Assembly (NCBI RefSeq): GCF_009696045.1
Contig: NZ_VUMT01000007.1
Span: 62,001 to 126,000 of the forward strand
Direction of reading: 5' to 3'
DNA from: Velocimicrobium porci
GTDB taxonomy: Bacteria > Bacillota > Clostridia > Lachnospirales > Lachnospiraceae
DNA length: 64,000 bases
Shown here in pieces: positions 39,471 through 48,383 of the stretch; the first letter of the stretch is position 1, and the number at the start of each line of letters is the position of its first letter. A model generated the notes under the pieces. The model was not told the DNA's origin. It worked only from the letters and a program-made list of their open reading frames with translations, and made no database searches. Made by a program: the position numbers and the translations under genes.

Positions 39471-42074
39471 TTATTCCACATTTTTGAGTGCTTGTTCCAT
39501 TGGAATTTTTTTGATTCTTTTAAAATCTAAAATCATAACAATGAAATATCCGATTAAGACAAATGAAAACATTTTTATATATCCAAGAGGTTCGATTACA
39601 TATCCATACCAGCCACTATAACTGTACATAATTACTTTCCATGCCTGTCTCATAACCAATGTTCCTAAAACGACACAGATAGCATCTGAAACAATAAGAA
39701 CGATTGTTGTGGAAAATAAATATAAGCTTGCAATTTCTTTATTTTCATAGCCTAAAATTTTTGTCATAGAAATTGCAGTTTCGTTTTTTTCAATGATAAG
39801 CTTGGTAAGAAGGTATATCAATACAGCTGATAAAATAACACATAAAAATTGAAAATATTCCATATAGGAGCCCATGGAATGGTCCAGCTGATCACACATT
39901 TTAGTAATATCCCGTTCGGTAATCACTGTTGCAATATTTTCTCCTTTAATATCTGTAATTTTTGAATCAGAAATATAGCCGCTAAATTCTTTTTTATCTA
40001 AATCAAATACAGTCTGATAGTTTTTGATTGGCATGAATACAGCAATAGTCTGACATCTGTCATAAATTCCTGCAACTTTAAAATGATACTGTTTATTTTC
40101 GTATTTTTCATCCAGAGTAATAGTGTCACCTGTTTGCAAATCATACTTATCTCGAAAAGATGCAGAGATATAAACTTCATTTTCTTTTAGAGATTTTAGA
40201 TTGGCTATCTTTATATAACTGCTGTTATCAGAAATTCCATATACACTAATTTCTTCATTTAATATATCACTTTTTCTTTGCAGTGATTTTGTATTGAATT
40301 TTTCAGCATCTGTATTTTTGGTAACAAGTACATTTCCGTTTTCATCTTCGTATGATTTTAGTATATATTGATACTTTGCAAACATCATGTCAGAAGTATT
40401 TTCCTTGTAAAAATTAAGTGTGTCAGGCATTCCAACTGCCATTGCAAGCATTACCATAATAAAGAAAATACCGATAAAAAGAATAACATAATTAACCATG
40501 TTTTGTAACATGATGCGCAGGCGGAACCGGTTAAGAAATTTCCATGCTGGAAGTTGTATTGCCCTTTTTCGTCTGGATTTTTTTAAATCATGTCGTAAAA
40601 ATTGTAAAGGTGAATGTTGTATCATTTTAGTTATAACGATAAGGTTTACTACAAACATCAGAATTACAGGAACCAGAGTAGTTTTGAAAAATGCATCGGA
40701 ATTCCAGATTGTTTCATAGGTTGGAAGACTATAGCTGTTATAATACATTGATACTACTATATTTTTAAATAGTGAATATCCAAGGACATTTCCAATACAT
40801 GATGCAAGAAACGTTACGATGACTGGCATGGAAATATAGTGCCTGATTAGTTCGCCCTTTGTGTAACCTAAGGCACGAAGGGTGCCAATTGTTGATGATT
40901 CTTTTGTGATTGTGTTACTGATTGTAATAGCAAAGATAAATGCAATAATTATAATCAGGATATATAAAAGCACACCACCCATTGCCTCGTCGGAACCCAT
41001 GTCTTCGGTTGCAAAATTGATTGCCGGATTTGCATATGCCGGAACATAATCTTCAATTTCATTATCACTGACAACAGTCTGTGTGAGTAAAGCTTTCATG
41101 AAATGGTCAGATTGCTTCTTTTCGATTTGTTCATTTTTTGGTGTATGATTATATTTCCAGGCATATGTATAATGAATGGTCTGGTTTAAACGTTCAAAAC
41201 CTTGTTCTGTTACCATTGCTACATCAAATTTTAAAGCATCAAACATCAAATCTGTACTCTTTTCATGCAAAGTGGAATAGTTTACATAAGCAATTAATCC
41301 GACAACTTTGTAGGATTGTCCACCTACTGTGATTATGTCATTTACTTTAATTCCAACATTATCTGCATGCATTCGGTCAATCGCAATTTCATTTTTTTTA
41401 GATGGGAAATTACCTTCCATCAGGCATGCCTGATTTATGTTATCTGTTTTTGCATAAATTCGGATTGTTCCGTCTGATGTACCATCATTGTTGTAATCCT
41501 CTTCTTCATTTCTATAAAAAGTTTCATAAATTTTTACCGGAACAGCTTTGAAGTCAGGAGCATTTAATTCATATTTTTCTTCTGCATCGGCATATTTTTT
41601 ATTAATCTTTTTTAAAACTTTTGCCCATGCTTTATCATATGCTTCCTGATATGCCTTATCGTATGCTTTATCATAGGCAGCCTGATAAATGCCTGTTTGT
41701 TTTGCCTGTGCAAGCTGTGCACCGAATTGGGCATTGAATTTTTTTGTGAATTTTTTCTTAAATTCTTTCTCAAATTTTTGTTTTGCTTTATCAAGGTAAT
41801 ATTGTTTTATATTTGCCTTTTTTCCTGATTGAATTGCAGAGATTAATTTTTTGTCTGCTTTTTTATTCAGTTCGAAATGGCCATCTTCCAGTTTGTATTT
41901 GGATACACCTGTATCTGCGGCTGTCATCATACTTTCGTTTGCAACATACATTCCGGACACAAATCCAATTGTGAGAATCAGAAACAAACTTACTACAAGA
42001 TATTTTCTCCAATCTCCAAGCAATTCTTTCGGGATTCGTTTCATGAGTGGATTTTTCATTTTTTTATTTTTCAT
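39471..42074 (-). CDS. FtsX-type ABC transporter permease
   Basis: Permease of the FtsX/MacB class, about 867 residues. Start at the ATG complementary to 42072-42074, with AAGGAG about 10 bases before; GTG alternatives exist. One membrane helix near residues 25-47, a large outside domain, three helices around 370-500 (first FtsX domain, GVLLYILIIIIAFIFAITISNTI), a further helix near 545, a second outside domain and three C-terminal helices. The first outside domain has an unusual Lys-rich helical insert (about residues 60-175) with repeats YDKAYDKAYQEAYDKAW. The ATPase gene lies directly upstream, so the pair probably forms an exporter or mechanotransmission complex for peptides or lipids. 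Substrate unknown. Confidence 0.88.
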   Translation of the reverse strand: MKNKKMKNPLMKRIPKELLGDWRKYLVVSLFLILTIGFVSGMYVANESMMTAADTGVSKYKLEDGHFELNKKADKKLISAIQSGKKANIKQYYLDKAKQKFEKEFKKKFTKKFNAQFGAQLAQAKQTGIYQAAYDKAYDKAYQEAYDKAWAKVLKKINKKYADAEEKYELNAPDFKAVPVKIYETFYRNEEEDYNNDGTSDGTIRIYAKTDNINQACLMEGNFPSKKNEIAIDRMHADNVGIKVNDIITVGGQSYKVVGLIAYVNYSTLHEKSTDLMFDALKFDVAMVTEQGFERLNQTIHYTYAWKYNHTPKNEQIEKKQSDHFMKALLTQTVVSDNEIEDYVPAYANPAINFATEDMGSDEAMGGVLLYILIIIIAFIFAITISNTITKESSTIGTLRALGYTKGELIRHYISMPVIVTFLASCIGNVLGYSLFKNIVVSMYYNSYSLPTYETIWNSDAFFKTTLVPVILMFVVNLIVITKMIQHSPLQFLRHDLKKSRRKRAIQLPAWKFLNRFRLRIMLQNMVNYVILFIGIFFIMVMLAMAVGMPDTLNFYKENTSDMMFAKYQYILKSYEDENGNVLVTKNTDAEKFNTKSLQRKSDILNEEISVYGISDNSSYIKIANLKSLKENEVYISASFRDKYDLQTGDTITLDEKYENKQYHFKVAGIYDRCQTIAVFMPIKNYQTVFDLDKKEFSGYISDSKITDIKGENIATVITERDITKMCDQLDHSMGSYMEYFQFLCVILSAVLIYLLTKLIIEKNETAISMTKILGYENKEIASLYLFSTTIVLIVSDAICVVLGTLVMRQAWKVIMYSYSGWYGYVIEPLGYIKMFSFVLIGYFIVMILDFKRIKKIPMEQALKNVE

Positions 42075-42088
42075 AATTGACACACTCC

Positions 42089-42805
42089 TTACCACTCTAA
42101 ATTTGTAGCAGAAATTTTATTGGCATTGATTTGATTATGGAGTACTTCTCCATCGCGAAGTTTAATAATGTGATCTGCCATGTTTTTGATTGCTTCGTTA
42201 TGTGTGACCATAATTACAGTATTACCATATTTTATATTGACGTCTTCAATTAATTTTAATATTTCTTTTGAGGTATTATAATCTAATGCTCCGGTTGGTT
42301 CATCACAGAGTAATATATCCGGATTTTTGACGATTGCCCGACCGATAGAAACTCGTTGCTGCTGTCCTCCGGAAAGTTGATTTGGAAGCTTAAATCTATG
42401 CTCATAAAGCCCCAACGTATTAAGAAGTTCGTCAATATCTAATGGATTATCTGACAGATATGCTCCAACTTCAATATTTTCTTTTACGTTTAAATTTCCA
42501 ATCAGATTGTACATTTGAAAGACATATCCCAGATGTTTTCTGCGGTATTGTGTCAGTTTACTTTCTCCGAGTGTTTCTAATTTGTCACCATTTATAGATA
42601 TATAACCTGAATCGGCACTGTCTATTCCACCGATAATATTAAGCAGGGTGGATTTTCCGGAACCGGAAGGTCCAAGAAGTACACAAAATTCACCTTTGGC
42701 TATGGAAAAATTCATTCCACGCAGTACCTCCTGACGAGTTTCACCACTTCCGAATCCCTTTTTTAAATCTACAATTTCTAAAAATTTTCTTTCTTTTTCT
42801 GACAT
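42089..42805 (-). CDS. ABC transporter ATPase (MacB/LolD type)
   Basis: 238 residues; powers the adjacent FtsX-type permease, 14 bases downstream. Walker [20 protein letters not shown]-loop YVFQMYNL, signature [15 protein letters not shown], Walker [14 protein letters not shown], and H-loop VMVTHNE are all intact. The AAAGGAG ribosome site precedes the ATG. No two-component genes of the BceRS type sit beside it, which distinguishes it from the usual bacitracin-resistance modules. Confidence 0.94.
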   Translation of the reverse strand: MSEKERKFLEIVDLKKGFGSGETRQEVLRGMNFSIAKGEFCVLLGPSGSGKSTLLNIIGGIDSADSGYISINGDKLETLGESKLTQYRRKHLGYVFQMYNLIGNLNVKENIEVGAYLSDNPLDIDELLNTLGLYEHRFKLPNQLSGGQQQRVSIGRAIVKNPDILLCDEPTGALDYNTSKEILKLIEDVNIKYGNTVIMVTHNEAIKNMADHIIKLRDGEVLHNQINANKISATNLEW

Positions 42806-42963
42806 AGTAGCTCCTTTCTTTTGATGACCATAGGGGAATGGTTCTGAGGGTATCAGATTTATAATTTTTTGGTTAGTTGCAACTAATCTTTTTCTTTATT
42901 ATAACAAATACTTTTATAATTACAAGCGATAAGCAGATGAAATTAATCAGATAAAGAAAGAAC

Positions 42964-42993
42964 TTGACAAAAACCAAGAAGGTGAGATAGAAT
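42964..42993 (+). promoter_or_regulatory. Promoter of the T-box leader
   Basis: TTGACA (42964-42969), an 18-base spacer and TAGAAT (42988-42993). Confidence 0.7.
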
Positions 42994-42999
42994 AAAAAA

Positions 43000-43310
43000 C
43001 ATGAATAAATTATAATGTAGAAAATAGCAATGAGAAGGAATAGTAAGGATTTGGAAGTGTTAAGAGAACTGTCGGTTGGTGCAAGGCAGTAACGGAAAGA
43101 TTCTGAACTCACCTTTGAGCTCCTTAGATGAACGGGCGTAAGCAGTAGTTTAAGGCGGGTATTCCCGTTATAGAAGAATGAGTGTGTAAGATAGATGATA
43201 TCTATTTTACAAAATAGAGTGGTACCGCGGATATTTGCTCTTCGTCTCTATCAGGAAATCTACCGATATGTCAGATACCTGATGAAGACGAAGAGTTTTT
43301 TTGTATTATG
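43000..43310 (+). promoter_or_regulatory. T-box leader of leuS (leucine-specific)
   Basis: tRNA-sensing attenuator. The conserved T-box AGTGGTACCGCGG is at 43218-43230. In stem I the segment CTGAACTCACC near 43103-43113 offers CTC, a leucine codon, as specifier, in agreement with the gene it precedes. The terminator pairs CTCTTCGTCT (43238-43247) and ATCAGG with CCTGAT and AGACGAAGAG (ending 43295), then seven T. Uncharged leucyl-tRNA should favour antitermination and raise LeuS. The 587-base gap 42806-43392 is accounted for by this leader and its promoter; 42806-42960 holds only AT-rich sequence. Confidence 0.93.
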
Positions 43311-43392
43311 GAAAGTTTGAGCCATCGTATAAAAAAATTCCGGTAAAGAGTATAGTTTTGTGTGGATAAAGTTAAATTAGGAGGAATAGGAT

Positions 43393-45807
43393 ATGTCAGT
43401 ACCTTATAATCATAAGGAAGTAGAGAAAAAATGGAGAACTTATTGGGAAGAACATCCTGTCAATGTAGATGATGGGAAGAAACCAAAATATTACTGTTTA
43501 GATATGTTCCCTTATCCATCTGGTAACGGACTCCATGTTGGTCACTGGAGGGGTTATGTAATCAGTGACGTTTGGAGTCGTTATAAAATGTTAAAGGGTT
43601 ACTATTTGATTCATCCAATGGGATGGGATGCGTTTGGACTTCCAGCAGAGAATTATGCAATTAAGATGGGAGTTCATCCTGCAAAATCAACAGCAGCCAA
43701 TATTGCTAATATTAAACGTCAGATTAACGAGATTGAGGCAATCTATGACTGGGATATGGAAGTAAATACAACAGACCCAGAATTTTACAAATGGACCCAA
43801 TGGATTTTTGTAAAAATGTTTAAAGCCGGTCTTGCTTATGAAAAAGAAATGCCAATTAACTGGTGTCCATCTTGTAAAACTGGTCTTGCGAATGAAGAAG
43901 TTGTCAATGGAACATGTGAACGCTGTGGGGCAGATGTTACAAAGAAAAATTTAAAACAGTGGATGTTAAAAATTACAGAATATGCAGACCGTCTTTTAGA
44001 CGATTTGGATAAATTAGACTGGCCGGAAAAAGTAAAGAAGATGCAGGCAGACTGGATTGGTAAGTCTTATGGTGCAGAAGTAAACTTTAAAGTAGATGGT
44101 CTGGATGAAGAAATTACAGTATATACAACAAGACCAGACACATTACACGGGGCTACATTTATGGTATTAGCGCCAGAACACAAGATGGCGAAAGAATTAG
44201 CTACAGAAGAAACAAGAGAAGCAGTAGAAAAATATATTTATGAAGCTTCCATGAAATCAAATGTAGACCGTTTACAGGATAAGGAAAAAACAGGTGTGTT
44301 TACAGGAAGCTATGCGATAAATCCAATTAATGGGAAAAAGATACCAATCTGGTTATCTGATTATGTATTAGCAGACTATGGTACAGGTGCAATTATGTGC
44401 GTACCTGCTCATGATGACAGAGATTTTGAATTTGCAACAAAATTTAATATTCCAATTATTCAAGTAATTGCAAAAGATGGAAAAGAAATTGAAAATATGA
44501 CAGAAGCTTATACAGAAGCATCTGGAACAATGATTAATTCTGGTGAATGGAATGGTATGGAATCTGCTGTACTCAAAAAAGAAGCTCCTGTTATGATTGA
44601 AAAAATGGGAATTGGAAAGAAAACAACAAATTATAAACTTCGTGACTGGGTATTCTCCAGACAGCGTTACTGGGGAGAGCCAATCCCTATTGTTCATTGT
44701 GAGCATTGTGGCTGTGTTCCGGTACCGGAGGAAGAACTTCCACTTCTTTTACCGGAAGTAGAAAGCTATCAGCCAACAGGAACGGGAGAATCTCCACTTG
44801 CTGATATTGATGAATGGGTAAACACAACTTGTCCAAAATGTGGTGCTAAAGCAAAGAGAGAAACAAATACAATGCCTCAGTGGGCAGGTTCTTCTTGGTA
44901 TTTCTTACGTTATGTTGATAATAAGAATAAAGAAGCTTTAGTTTCCAAAGAAAAAGCAGAAAAATATCTTCCGGTTGATATGTATATCGGAGGAGTAGAG
45001 CATGCAGTACTTCACTTATTATATTCCAGATTTTATACGAAATTTTTACATGATATCGGTGTAGTAGATTTTGATGAACCATTTGTTAAGTTGTTTAATC
45101 AGGGTATGATTACCGGTAAAAATGGAATTAAGATGAGTAAATCCAAAGGAAATGTTGTTTCTCCTGATGATTTAGTAAGAGATTATGGCTGTGATTCCCT
45201 TCGTCTTTATGAATTATTTGTAGGTCCACCGGAATTAGATTCAGAATGGGATGACCGAGGAATTGATGGAGTGTATCGTTTCTTAAACCGTTTCTGGAAT
45301 CTTGTACAAGATAGTGCAGATGCAAATGTAGCGGAAACAAAAGAAATGGTTAAGCTTCGTAATAAGATGGTATATGATATTACAACTCGTCTGGAAAGCT
45401 TTAGCTTAAATACAGTTATCAGTGGATTTATGGAATATAATAATAAATTTATTGATTTAGCAAAGAAAACAGGTGGAATTGATAAAGAAACAATGGGTAC
45501 AGCTGTTATTTTACTTGCACCATTTGCGCCTCATGTGGCAGCCGAACTTTGGGAAGCATTAGGTCATACAGATGGTGTGTTTGAGCAAAAATGGCCGGAA
45601 TATGATGAAGCGGCAATGAAAGATGATGAGATTGAAATTGCAGTTCAGATTAACGGTAAAACAAAAACAACAATTGAAATTTCTACAGAAATGGAAAAAG
45701 ATGCTGTATTAACAGCAGCGAAAGCGGCATTAGGTGATAAACTTTCGGGAACAATAGTAAAAGAAATTTATGTTCCAGGAAGAATCGTAAATATTGTGCA
45801 AAAATAG
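43393..45807 (+). CDS. leuS: Leucyl-tRNA synthetase
   Basis: Class I synthetase, 804 residues. The HIGH motif is in PYPSGNGLHVGHWRGY (about residue 48) and KMSKS in IKMSKSKGNVVSPDDL (about residue 580). The editing domain (about residues 225-420) carries TTRPDTLHGATFMVLAPEH and CVPAHDDRDFEFA, the latter with the conserved Asp that guards against misacylation. Zinc-type Cys pairs (CPSC, CERC, CPKC) and the WAGSSWYFLRYVDN block are typical. Expression is controlled by the upstream T-box; AGGAGGAA precedes the ATG. Confidence 0.98.
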   Translation: MSVPYNHKEVEKKWRTYWEEHPVNVDDGKKPKYYCLDMFPYPSGNGLHVGHWRGYVISDVWSRYKMLKGYYLIHPMGWDAFGLPAENYAIKMGVHPAKSTAANIANIKRQINEIEAIYDWDMEVNTTDPEFYKWTQWIFVKMFKAGLAYEKEMPINWCPSCKTGLANEEVVNGTCERCGADVTKKNLKQWMLKITEYADRLLDDLDKLDWPEKVKKMQADWIGKSYGAEVNFKVDGLDEEITVYTTRPDTLHGATFMVLAPEHKMAKELATEETREAVEKYIYEASMKSNVDRLQDKEKTGVFTGSYAINPINGKKIPIWLSDYVLADYGTGAIMCVPAHDDRDFEFATKFNIPIIQVIAKDGKEIENMTEAYTEASGTMINSGEWNGMESAVLKKEAPVMIEKMGIGKKTTNYKLRDWVFSRQRYWGEPIPIVHCEHCGCVPVPEEELPLLLPEVESYQPTGTGESPLADIDEWVNTTCPKCGAKAKRETNTMPQWAGSSWYFLRYVDNKNKEALVSKEKAEKYLPVDMYIGGVEHAVLHLLYSRFYTKFLHDIGVVDFDEPFVKLFNQGMITGKNGIKMSKSKGNVVSPDDLVRDYGCDSLRLYELFVGPPELDSEWDDRGIDGVYRFLNRFWNLVQDSADANVAETKEMVKLRNKMVYDITTRLESFSLNTVISGFMEYNNKFIDLAKKTGGIDKETMGTAVILLAPFAPHVAAELWEALGHTDGVFEQKWPEYDEAAMKDDEIEIAVQINGKTKTTIEISTEMEKDAVLTAAKAALGDKLSGTIVKEIYVPGRIVNIVQK

Positions 45808-45815
45808 GCAGTGCG

Positions 45816-45877
45816 AATAAAATAAGAGGTAGAACTCCGTATGCTTGTATACTGGGAGGACTACCTCTTGTTTTATT
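45816..45877 (+). terminator. leuS terminator
   Basis: AATAAAATAAGAGGTAG (45816-45832) pairs over 17 positions, one G-T, with CTACCTCTTGTTTTATT (45861-45877); readable in both directions. Confidence 0.8.
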
Positions 45878-45960
45878 CATAGGGCGTATGCCCGTCAAGC
45901 GAACGAGCTTGTCTCGAGAGCTTGAGAAGCACTGGCGTAGTAAACCGCGAAAATAATTAG
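45878..45960. repeat. Small GC-richer palindromic segment
   Basis: GGGCGTATGCCC (45882-45893) is a near palindrome, and CAAGC...GAGCTTG with CTCGAGAGCTTG follows. It is GC-richer than its surroundings, lies between converging genes and has no ORF. Looks like a dispersed REP-like unit. Confidence 0.4.
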
Positions 45961-45964
45961 TAAC

Positions 45965-47299
45965 TTAAGACAGATGAAAAAGGTGTGTTGCAATCTGAAA
46001 ATAAATTAAAATAGAACCTGTATCGACTAAAGTTGTAATTAAAGGGGTAGACATAATAGCAGGATCCATTTTACATTTGGTAGCCAGCATAGGCAAAAGA
46101 CAGCCAACCAGTTTTGCCATAATAACAGTACAAACTAAAGAGAGAGAGATTAATAATGCAAGCATTGGATTTTTATACATGATTAAAATTCTCAGTCCAT
46201 TTACAATTGAGAGAACGATGCTGACAACGAGTGCAACCCGTAATTCCTTGAACATTACTTTGAATACTTGATTTAATTTTATTTCATCAACGGCAAGTCC
46301 GCGGATAATTAAAGTTGAACTTTGGGAACCACAGTTCCCGCCTGTATCCATAAGCATTGGAATAAAAGAAACCAAGATTGGTATTGCAGAAAATGCGTCT
46401 TCGTAGCGGGTGATAATTGTGCCGGTAATTGTGGCAGAAAGCATTAAAACAAGGAGCCATAAAATCCGGTGTTTTGCATGATCGAACACGGATGTACCAA
46501 AATAGCTGTCTTCATTTGGAGTCATACCAGACATAATAGAAATATCCTCATCAACTTCGTCCTGTAAAACATTGATTGCATCGTCATAGGTAATAATACC
46601 AACCATACAATGTTCTGTATCTACAACAGGGATTGCCATAAAGCCGTATTTTTGGAATAATTTTGCCACGTCTTCCTGGTCATCAAAGGTATTAGCATAG
46701 ATAATATTTGTTTCCATAATCGATTCAATCAGAGAATCATCGCTGGAAGTTAACAAATCCTTTGCTGAAACAATACCGATTAATTTTTTTTGTTCGATAA
46801 CGTAGCAAGTATATACGGTTTCTTTTTCGACTCCGATTGATTTTATTTTATGAATTGCTTCACCAACCGTCATTTCCTTTTTAAAGTCTACATATTCAAC
46901 CGTCATGATACTTCCTGCACTATCCTTTGGATAAGCTAATAAAGTATTAATCTGGCTTCTTGTTTCTTTGTCTGTAATGCTTAAAATATGTTCTACAACG
47001 TTGGCAGGCATTTCTTCAAGAAAGTCAACTGCATCGTCCAAAAACATATCATCAATAATTTCTTTTAACTCCTTTTCTGTAAATGCTTTGATTAATGTTT
47101 CTTGCATTTTTGAGTTCATGTAAGAAAAGGTTAAAGCTGCCTCCTGTTTGTTAATCAGACGAAAGATTTTGACCATGTCTTTCTCGTCCAATTCTTCCAA
47201 TAATGCAGCTAAATCCACTTCGTTTAAGGCAGAAAGAATATCTTTAATCTGAGCATACTTTTTTTCTGCAAGTAATTTTTCAATGATTTTTTTTGTCAT
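45965..47299 (-). CDS. mgtE: Mg2+ transporter MgtE
   Basis: Homodimeric Mg2+ channel, 444 residues. N domain (about residues 1-130) of helical repeats (LLEELDEKDMVKIFRLIN, DAVDFLEEMPANVVEHIL), two CBS domains (about 132-255) that sense cytosolic Mg2+, a plug helix, and five membrane helices from about 280 with the pore signature DTGGNCGSQSSTLIIRGLA. The C-terminus contains the last conserved helix with STPLITTLVDTGSILIYF. The GGAGG site precedes the ATG. Expression is gated by the upstream M-box. Confidence 0.96.
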   Translation of the reverse strand: MTKKIIEKLLAEKKYAQIKDILSALNEVDLAALLEELDEKDMVKIFRLINKQEAALTFSYMNSKMQETLIKAFTEKELKEIIDDMFLDDAVDFLEEMPANVVEHILSITDKETRSQINTLLAYPKDSAGSIMTVEYVDFKKEMTVGEAIHKIKSIGVEKETVYTCYVIEQKKLIGIVSAKDLLTSSDDSLIESIMETNIIYANTFDDQEDVAKLFQKYGFMAIPVVDTEHCMVGIITYDDAINVLQDEVDEDISIMSGMTPNEDSYFGTSVFDHAKHRILWLLVLMLSATITGTIITRYEDAFSAIPILVSFIPMLMDTGGNCGSQSSTLIIRGLAVDEIKLNQVFKVMFKELRVALVVSIVLSIVNGLRILIMYKNPMLALLISLSLVCTVIMAKLVGCLLPMLATKCKMDPAIMSTPLITTLVDTGSILIYFQIATHLFHLS

Positions 47300-47331
47300 G
47301 AATTTTGCCTCCTATATTTAATTTTTAGAAA

Positions 47332-47418
47332 GCAAAATATAGAACAGCCCGGTGAAAGCTGGGTCTGGGGTGTTCTATATTTTGCGGATGACTACCGTCA
47401 GGAACCATAACTTTCACC
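47332..47418 (-). promoter_or_regulatory. Second hairpin in the mgtE leader with an alternative partner
   Basis: On the minus strand GCAAAATATAGAACA (47385-47371) pairs perfectly over 15 bases with 47346-47332. Its loop contains CTTTCACC (47358-47351), which complements GGTGAAAG (47418-47411) upstream, allowing a pseudoknot or a competing fold. It lies between the M-box terminator and the mgtE ribosome site, so it could affect translation or mRNA stability. Confidence 0.5.
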
Positions 47419-47472
47419 GTCCTTTCTTATATGATAATTGAAGAATGTTTCCTAACAAGTGATATAAAAATG

Positions 47473-47680
47473 AAATAAAAACACGCAGAAAAAAATCGGC
47501 GTGTGAATGAGTTTTCGTTCAAGCTTCAACTTCACAGGGCGATGAAATTACGTTATTCTATGCCTTGTGTTCGACATAGACTGTTAACCTGCTCATAGTG
47601 TCTCCACTAATCTGCGGCAGTAACCCTTGGTATAGAACCGTATCCCTTGTGTTAGCCTCACCTACCGAATTATTTAATTC
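47473..47680 (-). promoter_or_regulatory. M-box (ykoK) Mg2+ riboswitch upstream of mgtE
   Basis: On the minus strand the conserved start GGTAGGTGAGGCT (near 47668-47656) is followed by TACTGCCGCAG, a GTGGAGACACT stem, GAGCAGGTTAACAG and TGAACGAAAACTC, which matches the M-box core order. It is followed by a terminator, ACACGC/GCGTGT (47504-47481), then TTTTTATTT. High Mg2+ should favour termination. Adjacent mgtE confirms the assignment. Confidence 0.88.
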
Positions 47681-47686
47681 TTTTTT

Positions 47687-47715
47687 AGTATAGAGTCTTT
47701 ATATGGAAAAGTCAA
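47687..47715 (-). promoter_or_regulatory. Promoter of the M-box-mgtE transcript
   Basis: On the minus strand TTGACT (47715-47710), a 17-base spacer and TATACT (47692-47687). Confidence 0.75.
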
Positions 47716-47828
47716 GTATTTCGATTTTATTCTTTTACACCTTATTTTTTTGTAGTAAAATAGAAAGGAAATACGTTAGTAATATAGACGGTCAAATATC
47801 ATGTGACATGATAGGAGGACAGAAAAAC

Positions 47829-48383
47829 ATGATGGCATTAATGTCTGTCTTGGACACGGAAGAGGAACAAGACAAGTTTACATATATATATGAAAATTAT
47901 AAATATTTTATGTGGTATCTTGCAAATGAGATTTTACAGGATGCTCATTTAGCAGAAGATGCAGTGCAGGATTCGTTTCTTGTGCTTACAAGACATATGA
48001 ACAAAATTGAGGATGTAAAAAGTCCGAAAACAAAGAAATTTCTGGCAACAGTTGTAAAAAGTAAAGCAATTGATATTTTAAGAAAGCGAAAAGGAAAAAC
48101 AGATGAATCTTTAGAAGAGAATGAAAATGTAATTAGCCTTGCTTCTGAAGATATGTTGGAACAGTATATAGAACATGACTCTTATGAACACCTACTTTCC
48201 TGTATTCGGAGGCTGGATGATATTTACAAGGTTGTATTTGAGTATAAATATATTCATGGGTTATCGGATAAGGAGATTGCTTCTGTTTTGGGAGTAACGC
48301 CAAAGACTGTGAATGTAAGGATTTTTCGGGCAAGAAAAAAATTGCAGAGCATGCTTAGGAAGGAGGAAAGAAAAAATGGATAA
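47829..48383 (+). CDS. ECF-type sigma-70 factor
   Basis: 184-residue extracytoplasmic-function sigma. Start at ATG 47829, 10 bases after AGGAGG; the frame open from 47703 overlaps the divergent mgtE promoter. Region 2 (about residues 20-90): YMWYLANEILQDAHLAEDAVQDSFLVLTRHMNKI and KKFLATVVKSKAIDILRKRKG. Region 4 (about 120-180): LDDIYKVVFEYKYIHGLSDKEIASVLGVTPKTVNVRIFRARKKL, a -35-binding helix-turn-helix. The stop overlaps the next gene by 8 bases, the usual arrangement with a cognate anti-sigma. Confidence 0.92.
   Translation: MMALMSVLDTEEEQDKFTYIYENYKYFMWYLANEILQDAHLAEDAVQDSFLVLTRHMNKIEDVKSPKTKKFLATVVKSKAIDILRKRKGKTDESLEENENVISLASEDMLEQYIEHDSYEHLLSCIRRLDDIYKVVFEYKYIHGLSDKEIASVLGVTPKTVNVRIFRARKKLQSMLRKEERKNG

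Noticed and set aside
39340-39621. A 93-codon ORF running over small RNA 2 into the permease region
   Set aside because: It starts at the -35 TTG, crosses the sRNA, its terminator and the antisense of a real gene; no ribosome site.
42873-43112. 79-codon minus-strand ORF upstream of leuS
   Set aside because: Overlaps the leuS promoter and T-box stem I; no ribosome site.
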